From Desulfobulbaceae bacterium (GTDB lineage: Bacteria; Desulfobacterota; Desulfobulbia; Desulfobulbales; Desulfobulbaceae), in contig JALXCX010000292.1 in NCBI GenBank assembly GCA_026990725.1, positions 1 to 5,220 on the forward strand: 5,220 nucleotides of DNA, read 5' to 3'. The notes under the pieces were generated by a model that saw only the letters and a program-made list of their open reading frames with translations, was not told the origin of the DNA and did no database searches. This document shows, one piece after another, positions 1-4,638 of the stretch (positions are counted from its first letter, which is position 1; every line of letters starts with the position of its first letter). The position numbers and the translations under genes were made by a program.

Positions 1-919
1 CAAAAACAGGTTCCTGAACTTTTACAGCAAGGGTTCCAACGATCCCGTCCCGTACGTCTTTTCCTGTGTATTTTTTCCCTGAAAATTCATTGACTCCTTT
101 AAGGATCCCTTCACGAAAAGCGGACAGATGCGTCCCACCTTCGGAGGTATAGGTCCCATTAACAAAAGAGAAGTACGTATCGCTGTAATCATCGGTATGG
201 GTAAAGGCAAATTCCAGTGCTTTTTCTGAGGCGTGAATAGCTGGATAAATATCTTTCCCGTCAAGTTCATTGGCCAAAAGATCAAGGAGTCCATTCTTTG
301 AATGATATTTTTCACTGCCAAGATAAAGGCTTAAACCGGCATTAAGATAGGCATAACGCCACAATCTCTGCTGGACATACTCAAGATCAAAAGAAAAATT
401 TGGAAAAAGCTCTTTATCAGGTAAAAACTCGATAAATGTGCCGTTTTTTTCCTGACTCTCCCCTTCTTCTTCGGAAAGCAGGGTACCACAGGAAAATGTT
501 GCCTTTTTAAATGCACCTTCACGAAAAGCACAGACTGTAAATTTGCTGGAAAGTGCATTGACGGCCTTGGTTCCAACGCCGTTTAAACCAACTGAAAATT
601 GAAAGACATCAGTATTGTACTTTGCCCCTGTGTTGATCACGGACACACACTCAACAACTTTCCCCAGAGGTATTCCCCGACCGTAATCACGTACCCGGCA
701 CAGGCCATCCTCTTCAATGGAGATATCAACCCGTTTACCGTAGCCCATAATGTACTCGTCTACGGCATTATCGATAACCTCTTTGATGAGAATATAGACC
801 CCGTCATCCGGATGCGAGCCATTACCCAGACGTCCGATATACATTCCCGGACGCTTGCGTATATGCTCAAGCGAACTGAGGGTTTTGATCTTTGATTCGT
901 CGTATTCGTGGGCAGACAC
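1..919 (-). CDS. parE: DNA topoisomerase IV subunit B (ParE), N-terminal part, cut by window edge
   Basis: This is the ATPase subunit of a type IIA topoisomerase, which uses ATP to pass one DNA duplex through another; in topoisomerase IV this separates daughter chromosomes. The minus-strand frame is open from a GTG at 919-917 to the window edge (306 residues). It shows the GHKL ATPase fold: 'RKRPGMYIG' (22-29), 'KEVIDNAVDE' (46-55) with the expected catalytic Glu47 and Mg-binding Asn51, 'RDYGRGIP' (77-84), the lid glycines 'GLNGVGTKAVNALS' (111-124), and the transducer motif 'FVNGTYTSEGGTH' (252-264). The 'QTK' lysine loop, Toprim and C-terminal domains lie beyond the edge. An in-frame TAA occurs 39 bases upstream, and no ATG or TTG lies between it and the GTG. 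No clear Shine-Dalgarno precedes the GTG. The 'INTGAKYN' and 'GLNGVGTKAVNALS' wording resembles the Bacteroidetes-type ParE more than GyrB. GyrB remains possible because the discriminating C-terminus is absent. Confidence 0.9.
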   Translation of the reverse strand, partial: MSAHEYDESKIKTLSSLEHIRKRPGMYIGRLGNGSHPDDGVYILIKEVIDNAVDEYIMGYGKRVDISIEEDGLCRVRDYGRGIPLGKVVECVSVINTGAKYNTDVFQFSVGLNGVGTKAVNALSSKFTVCAFREGAFKKATFSCGTLLSEEEGESQEKNGTFIEFLPDKELFPNFSFDLEYVQQRLWRYAYLNAGLSLYLGSEKYHSKNGLLDLLANELDGKDIYPAIHASEKALEFAFTHTDDYSDTYFSFVNGTYTSEGGTHLSAFREGILKGVNEFSGKKYTGKDVRDGIVGTLAVKVQEPVF

Positions 920-945
920 GTTAGAATAAAAAGAAATATTTGATT

Positions 946-973
946 AACATATAGGAAAATGATTCTTTCCCAA
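946..973 (-). promoter_or_regulatory. Weak candidate promoter for parE
   Basis: On the minus strand, TTGGGA (973-968) and TATGTT (951-946) are separated by 16 bases. Each matches four of six sigma-70 consensus bases. The -10 box would lie about 27 bases before the GTG start of the topoisomerase gene. The position fits a short leader, but matches of this quality are common in AT-rich DNA, so this is only a candidate. Confidence 0.2.
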
Positions 974-1014
974 CCAGCATGAGACAACGGCATACAGCTA
1001 AACTAACTTACCCA

Positions 1015-1043
1015 TTGCGGGGGAACAAGTCAAAAGATATGAT
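1015..1043 (+). promoter_or_regulatory. Candidate sigma-70 promoter for the Smr-domain gene
   Basis: TTGCGG (1015-1020) and TATGAT (1038-1043) are separated by exactly 17 bases. The -10 box matches five of six consensus bases; the -35 box keeps the TTG. Transcription from here would start near 1050 and leave a leader of about 137 bases before the ATG at 1187. The left arm of an inverted repeat (1021-1028) lies inside the spacer. This is the best promoter-like pair I found on the plus strand of the divergent gap. Confidence 0.35.
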
Positions 1044-1077
1044 ACACTGCTTAAATTTTGAAAACTTTTGTTCCCGC
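1017..1077. repeat. Inverted repeat in the divergent parE-smr gap
   Basis: GGGAACAA (1021-1028) and TTGTTCCC (1068-1075) are perfect 8-base inverted arms, 39 bases apart. An alternative pairing is longer: GGGAA plus CAAAAG (1021-1025 and 1031-1036) with CTTTTGTTCCC (1065-1075), leaving a five-base bulge. The left arm lies between the -35 and -10 boxes of the candidate smr promoter, and the right arm lies downstream of its likely start site. It could be an operator pair or a leader hairpin; chance is not excluded. Confidence 0.35.
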
Positions 1078-1156
1078 TTGGAAGGTTTTACTGATTTTGG
1101 ATAAAAACAACCTACCTGTGAACAAATGCAAACAAGAAAAAAGTTGAATATAAAGT

Positions 1157-1162
1157 AAGGAG
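1157..1162 (+). promoter_or_regulatory. Strong Shine-Dalgarno AAGGAG, poorly spaced for any start
   Basis: AAGGAG is a strong ribosome-binding sequence, but it ends 24 bases before the ATG at 1187, too far for normal initiation there. No ATG, GTG or TTG lies at the usual 5-10 base spacing in any frame. A CTG at 1173 sits 10 bases away and would encode only five codons, stopping at the TGA (1188-1190) that overlaps the ATG at 1187. It may act through leader folding or coupling, or may be accidental. Confidence 0.3.
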
Positions 1163-1186
1163 TACGTACAGTCTGAACATTGTCAA

Positions 1187-1531
1187 ATGAGCAGAAGAGC
1201 AGTTCCCTCCCGGTCTTACTGTAGAAGGCTATACGAACCAGACAGAGCACCAATATTCCCGATGCCAGTGCATATCCCGATAGACGGCACTCTTGACCTG
1301 CACGCTTTTCATCCAGCAGACATAAAACACCTCATACCAGATTATCTGGATGAATGCAGAAACAGAAATATTCTGAAGGTGCGTATTATTCACGGAAAAG
1401 GTACTGGAGCATTGCGACGCTCAGTTCACGCGATACTCCAGCGAATTGACTTTGTCCAAAGCTATGGAATTGCCGGGCTGAACTCCGGCTCGTGGGGCGC
1501 TACTCTTGTGAATTTACAAGCGGAACCGTAG
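1187..1531 (+). CDS. Stand-alone Smr-domain protein (MutS2 C-terminal domain family)
   Basis: This protein of up to 114 residues consists mainly of one Smr domain, a nucleic-acid-binding fold that often carries endonuclease activity in MutS2 and small Smr proteins. The motifs are complete and in order: 'LDLH' (36-39), 'RIIHGKGTGALRR' (66-78) and 'GSWGATLVNL' (101-110). The first motif reads 'LDLHAF' rather than the common 'LDLHG'. There is no MutS ATPase part, so this is a stand-alone member and not a MutS2 fragment. Its cellular substrate cannot be told from sequence. The ATG at 1187 is the first start after an in-frame TAA at 1151. An ATG at 1262 ('MPVHIPIDG') would still keep the whole domain. 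Neither has a well-spaced Shine-Dalgarno. I prefer 1187 because relatives, as I recall them, carry a short charged stretch before the 'IPIDG' segment. It is the only plus-strand gene, and its last 32 bases overlap the end of the opposing gene. Confidence 0.88.
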   Translation: MSRRAVPSRSYCRRLYEPDRAPIFPMPVHIPIDGTLDLHAFHPADIKHLIPDYLDECRNRNILKVRIIHGKGTGALRRSVHAILQRIDFVQSYGIAGLNSGSWGATLVNLQAEP

Positions 1532-2030
1532 ACTCCATTTCTTCCACCAGGCCGTATTCCGCACCGAGCTTGCGAACGGCAATCATAAAGGTTGAAGGCA
1601 TGGGCAGCACCCTGTCCTGATCAAACAACCCGAGTTCTTTAGCCAACAGAAGACAGGGAATGGAATGAACGCCCTCATGGTTGTCACAAATAGTCTGCAT
1701 ACGCAGGGCATCTGTAATATGGGGGATGAGATCGGCCGAGCGCTCTTTTAACTCGCGGAGTTCCTGCTCAATAAGTTCACGGTGCTCGCGGGCAAACACG
1801 TTGACTTCCGGGTCGGCAGCTTCTGTGCCAAACAGATTATTTATCACTGCGCCGGCCAGCCACTGTTTTTCTTTATCCGACCAGTCCTGATAACGCTTCT
1901 GCACGTCTTCTTTTAAACGACGGTACAGAATCATCTGGACCATCACAATGGCCTCGCGCATGACAGGAACAATTTTGGGATTAAAATCAGAAGCCGCCTC
2001 ATCAACCACGTTATGCATTTCTTCGCTCAC
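1500..2030 (-). CDS. Conserved-looking protein of unknown function, 176 residues
   Basis: I do not recognise this family. The protein has no signal peptide or membrane segment, so it is probably cytoplasmic. It looks mostly helical, with a charged, potentially coiled stretch around residues 79-100 ('AREHRELIEQELRELKERS'). The second half holds 'CDNHEGVHSIPCLLLAKELGLF' (115-136), where two Cys and two His lie close together, but the spacing is no standard zinc motif. The start is the GTG at 2030-2028. A good Shine-Dalgarno (AAAGGTGG, 2042-2035) lies six bases before it, and the start overlaps the TGA of the DUF493 gene (GTGA). This indicates an operon with translational coupling, so a related role is possible but unproven. 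The in-frame ATG at residue 5 is a weaker alternative. The gene ends inside the opposing Smr gene, and there is no room for a separate terminator. Coding status is supported by length, the Shine-Dalgarno and the coupling. Confidence 0.8.
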   Translation of the reverse strand: MSEEMHNVVDEAASDFNPKIVPVMREAIVMVQMILYRRLKEDVQKRYQDWSDKEKQWLAGAVINNLFGTEAADPEVNVFAREHRELIEQELRELKERSADLIPHITDALRMQTICDNHEGVHSIPCLLLAKELGLFDQDRVLPMPSTFMIAVRKLGAEYGLVEEMESTVPLVNSQE

Positions 2031-2305
2031 AACACCACCTTTATATCTGGATGATCAGCCAAGACCTGATATGTCCGCAAACGATGATAATCGCTGTACA
2101 CGGTTGATTCCAGGGTCATGCTGATGTATTTGCCGTTACTGGAGACACGGGATTCAGTCAGTGCATACGGGGCATCCCCCATATGCTCGGATATGACTCT
2201 ACGCATTGATTCCCGCTCCATGCCAATGACCTTGTACTGCCAGAGGCAGGGATAATCAATTTTCGGTTTACAACCGCCTGGCAGTTGTTCTGGTATTTTT
2301 TCCAT
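2027..2305 (-). CDS. DUF493 family protein (YbeD/HP0495-like)
   Basis: This 92-residue protein matches the DUF493 (UPF0250, YbeD-like) pattern over its whole length. The features are 'P.LWQYKVIG' (19-28), then a helix, then 'SRVSSNGKYISMTLESTVYS' (52-71) corresponding to the family's 'SSKGNYHS' strand region, then a helix 'YHRLRTYQVLADHPDIKVVL' (73-92). The family has a small ACT-like fold, suggesting small-molecule or protein binding, but no firm biochemical function is known to me. An N-terminal extension of about 17 residues ('MEKIPEQLPGGCKPKID') precedes the core. The ATG at 2305 is chosen because the next Met (29) lies inside the core. No clear Shine-Dalgarno precedes it. The stop TGA overlaps the GTG of the next gene by four bases, and the codons for 'KVV' near its end double as that gene's Shine-Dalgarno. 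Confidence 0.87.
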   Translation of the reverse strand: MEKIPEQLPGGCKPKIDYPCLWQYKVIGMERESMRRVISEHMGDAPYALTESRVSSNGKYISMTLESTVYSDYHRLRTYQVLADHPDIKVVL

Positions 2306-2330
2306 GGTCTGGAATAATTAAATTTATATG

Positions 2331-2351
2331 AAAATGGAGTTCAAAACTCCA
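2331..2351 (-). terminator. Intrinsic terminator-like hairpin after glyS
   Basis: Read on the minus strand, TGGAGTT and AACTCCA form a perfect 7-bp stem (2351-2345 with 2341-2335) with a three-base loop. TTTT and an AT-rich run follow. It lies about 63 bases after the glyS stop and 26 bases before the DUF493 start. The stem is short and the T-run brief, so it may be only a partial terminator. If it is effective, DUF493 and the unknown gene need a promoter overlapping it. Confidence 0.4.
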
Positions 2352-2380
2352 GCTAATGCATCACTTTTATAGTTCATTGT

Positions 2381-2406
2381 GGCTGTGACCCAAAATTTGG
2401 TCAGCC
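2381..2406 (-). other. Bulged hairpin just after the glyS stop codon
   Basis: On the minus strand GGCTGACC pairs with GGTCACAGCC, giving eight base pairs with a two-base bulge and an AT-only loop apart from one G. It begins eight bases after the glyS TAA. No T-run follows, so it is not a classical intrinsic terminator. It could protect the 3' end of the mRNA or be one of two tandem stem-loops before the terminator-like hairpin at 2331-2351. Confidence 0.3.
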
Positions 2407-2413
2407 ATGCTGG

Positions 2414-4486
2414 TTACTCAACATGCATTCGGGAGATATCACCCACTTTTCGAACCAGGGCTCCAAGTGCTGTCAGTAAATTTAAGCGATTGGTACGGAC
2501 GGCCGGATCCTCTGCCATAACCATGACATCATCAAAAAAACGATCAACCGGTGTCTTCATGGTCAGCATGACGGTAAGTGCAGCCTTGTAGTCACGGGCC
2601 TCAATAAGGGGTAAAGCCTGACTGCTCACCTTATTTAATGTGGCAAAGAGCTCCTGTTCAGCCTGTTTTTCAAACAACGATGAGTCCACCTGTACGTCTG
2701 TATTCTTTTTAATAATATTGCGGATTCGTTTAAATGAGCCTGCAAGCACTGCAAAATCAGCACTTGTTCGAATACTGTCAAGCGCCTTTATCCGGGCAAG
2801 ACAATCGCAAAGATCATCAAAACCTACAGAAGTAGCCGCCTCAACGACTTCCTGCTTCAGACCGGACGCATTGAGATCATTTTCAAAACGCAGGCGAATA
2901 AACGCCAGAAGCTGCGGCAGAGTATCTTCCTTGGCTTCAATTTTTCCATCATAACCGGCCAGGGCTTTTCGGGCAAAATCAACAAGAGAAAGCTTAAGAT
3001 TCTGACTGCGAATAATGTTGATCAGGCCGATGGCCAGACGACGCTGACCAAAGGCATCTTTATTGCCTGTTGGCCGCTCGCCAATAGCAAAACAACCGAC
3101 CATGGTATCCATGCGGTCAGCAAGACCGACAACGGCACCCAAAAGAGAGGCCGGTAGTTCGCCGCCTGCACGGACCGGCTGATAATGTTCAAAAATTGCC
3201 GCAGCAACACCTGGTTTTTCACCGTCGAGCAGGGCATAATCACGACCTATAAGCCCCTGAAGAGATGGAAACTCTCCAACCATTTCCGTGAGCAGGTCTA
3301 CCTTGGAAAGTCTGGCTGCACGCACAGCATCTTCTTTAAGAGAAGGATCAAGCAGATCCGCAAGATAAGATGCCAGTTCAGCAATCCGTTCACTTTTTTC
3401 GGCCATGGTCCCCAGAGTATGCTGAAAAATAATACCGGACAAACCATCCATACGGCTGGCCATGGTCTGCTTTTTATCCTCATTAAAAAAGAACAATCCA
3501 TCTTCAAGACGGGCTCGAAGCACACGCTCATGACCGCTTACGGCCATGTTTCTGTCGTTAATATCTGTATTATTCACCGCAACAAAGACCGGCATCAGCC
3601 TGCCTTTGCCGTCTACCACCGGAAAATACTTTTGGTGTTCGCGCATCGAGGTAATCAGGGCTTCATCGGGTAATGCCAAAAATTTTTCATCAAACGAACC
3701 GCACACGCCCCAAGGGATTTCAACAAGATTTGTTACCGTGTCAATGAGCCCTTCATGTAAAACAGGGCGGCCCGCATCCCCTACTTTTTCTTTGACAGAT
3801 TTTTCTACTTCCGCGATCACCATTTCACGCCGTCTGGCCGGATCAACGACAACAGATTTTTCGGCCAGACGCTGGAGATAGTCTTCATAGTTATCCACGC
3901 TGGCTGGCTCAGGAGACATAAAACGGTGCCCTCTTGTCGTCTTGCCCGCACAAACATTTTCAACTGTCAATTCGACAACATCACCGTCATAAAGAGCCAA
4001 AAGCCACTGGATTGGACGGGCAAAGGCAAGTGAAGTGTCTGCCCAGCGCATGGATTTTGAAAAGGGTATGGCGCGAAGCAACTCATCAAGTAATTCAGGC
4101 AAAAGCTTTTCTGTTTTCTGCCCCAGTACCTCTTCCACAACCATCAGATATTTTCCTTTGGGCGTATCAATAATCTGCAGATCATCAACTGTCAGCCCCT
4201 TGGAGCGCGCAAATCCCATGGCCGCTTTTGTAGGATTGCCATCTGCGTCAAAAGCGGCTTTTTGTGCAGGCCCAATATGTTCCCTGCGCTGATCCTGCTG
4301 GCGCTCCTGCAGATCATCAATTGCAAGAGTCAATCTTCGTGGAGTACCGACCACATGCATTTTTCCACAATCCAAACCAAGTTTCTTAAACTTTGTCCGG
4401 GCTGTTTTTTTCATAAAAGTCAAGGCGGGCTGAATATACCCTGCAGGAATTTCTTCTGTGCCGATTTCAAAAAGTAGTTGTGCCAT
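2414..4486 (-). CDS. glyS: Glycyl-tRNA synthetase, beta subunit
   Basis: GlyS is the tRNA-binding beta chain of the alpha2-beta2 bacterial glycyl-tRNA synthetase; the alpha chain (GlyQ) holds the aminoacylation site. The complete 690-residue frame matches the family from end to end and has its usual length. Landmarks are 'FEIGTEEIPAGY' (6-17), 'GTPRRL' (47-52), 'TRGHRFM' (184-190), 'EHQKYFP' (283-289), 'RARLEDGLFFFNED' (324-337), the HD-like middle region with 'SKVDLLTEMVGEF' (394-406), 'ADRMDTM' (456-462) and 'PTGNKDAFGQRR' (472-483), and a C-terminal DALR-type anticodon-binding end 'FFDDVMVMAEDP' (650-661). The frame opens at a TTG at 4501, but the ATG at 4486 gives the normal family start 'MAQLLFEIGTEE'. 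No convincing Shine-Dalgarno precedes either. glyQ usually lies immediately upstream. Here the upstream gene is a FolE2-like protein, so the alpha chain must be encoded elsewhere in the genome. Confidence 0.97.
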   Translation of the reverse strand: MAQLLFEIGTEEIPAGYIQPALTFMKKTARTKFKKLGLDCGKMHVVGTPRRLTLAIDDLQERQQDQRREHIGPAQKAAFDADGNPTKAAMGFARSKGLTVDDLQIIDTPKGKYLMVVEEVLGQKTEKLLPELLDELLRAIPFSKSMRWADTSLAFARPIQWLLALYDGDVVELTVENVCAGKTTRGHRFMSPEPASVDNYEDYLQRLAEKSVVVDPARRREMVIAEVEKSVKEKVGDAGRPVLHEGLIDTVTNLVEIPWGVCGSFDEKFLALPDEALITSMREHQKYFPVVDGKGRLMPVFVAVNNTDINDRNMAVSGHERVLRARLEDGLFFFNEDKKQTMASRMDGLSGIIFQHTLGTMAEKSERIAELASYLADLLDPSLKEDAVRAARLSKVDLLTEMVGEFPSLQGLIGRDYALLDGEKPGVAAAIFEHYQPVRAGGELPASLLGAVVGLADRMDTMVGCFAIGERPTGNKDAFGQRRLAIGLINIIRSQNLKLSLVDFARKALAGYDGKIEAKEDTLPQLLAFIRLRFENDLNASGLKQEVVEAATSVGFDDLCDCLARIKALDSIRTSADFAVLAGSFKRIRNIIKKNTDVQVDSSLFEKQAEQELFATLNKVSSQALPLIEARDYKAALTVMLTMKTPVDRFFDDVMVMAEDPAVRTNRLNLLTALGALVRKVGDISRMHVE

Positions 4487-4506
4487 TATCGCAAAAGCCA
4501 AGTTGT

Positions 4507-4522
4507 TAATAATTGATTATTA
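4507..4522. repeat. Perfect 16-base AT palindrome in the glyS leader
   Basis: TAATAAT (4507-4513) and ATTATTA (4516-4522) are perfect inverted arms around a two-base centre, 20 bases before the glyS ATG. A dyad this compact could be a protein-binding site or overlap a promoter -10 region (AATAAT on the minus strand matches five of six -10 bases). Its pure AT arms make chance formation fairly likely in this AT-rich gap. Confidence 0.3.
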
Positions 4523-4523
4523 G

Positions 4524-4545
4524 AAAATACTTGCCGCCGCAAGCA
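4524..4545 (-). terminator. Terminator-like hairpin between the FolE2-like gene and glyS
   Basis: On the minus strand TGCTTGC (4545-4539) pairs with GCAAGTA (4534-4528) around a GGCG loop, giving seven pairs including one G-T. TTTT (4527-4524) follows directly. It lies about 95 bases after the FolE2-like stop and 38 bases before the glyS ATG. The layout fits an intrinsic terminator for the upstream gene, or a leader attenuator for glyS. The stem is short, so efficiency is uncertain. Confidence 0.4.
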
Positions 4546-4638
4546 GACGTGGTATCAAAAGTTTACTCCACACCGGGAAACAGATTATGAACCCAAAAAT
4601 AAACAAAATAATTGAAAAAAATGATTATTTAAAATTGA

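Noticed and set aside
22..576. Two minus-strand open frames (22-321 and 331-576)
   Set aside because: They lie in another frame of the same strand as the topoisomerase gene, whose frame is open from 919 to 1 and carries all GHKL motifs. Their translations resemble no protein I know.
599..895. Plus-strand open frame of 98 codons
   Set aside because: It is antisense to the conserved ATP-binding region of the topoisomerase gene. It has no recognisable motifs and is explained as a shadow.
760..1253. Two minus-strand open frames (760-993 and 1008-1253) reaching into the divergent gap
   Set aside because: The first overlaps the topoisomerase gene in another frame; the second overlaps the start of the Smr gene on the opposite strand. 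Both have Phe/Cys-rich, non-family-like translations and no ribosome-binding site that I can see.
1681..1890. Plus-strand open frame of 69 codons
   Set aside because: It is antisense to the 176-residue protein and is a serine/arginine-rich, shadow-like translation.
3185..3673. Plus-strand open frame of 162 codons antisense to glyS
   Set aside because: It is long for a shadow but lies wholly inside the strongly conserved glyS. It has no motif and no ribosome-binding sequence, so glyS codon structure explains it.
4595..4632. AT-only inverted repeat AAATAAT/ATTATTT with a T7 loop after the FolE2-like stop, considered as a terminator
   Set aside because: The stem is only A-T pairs and the T-run lies in the loop rather than after the stem. 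The GC-containing hairpin at 4528-4545 is a better candidate.
4487..4638. T-box riboswitch upstream of glyS
   Set aside because: The gap is only about 150 bases. It shows no T-box consensus or specifier stem, and T-boxes are mainly found in Firmicutes.
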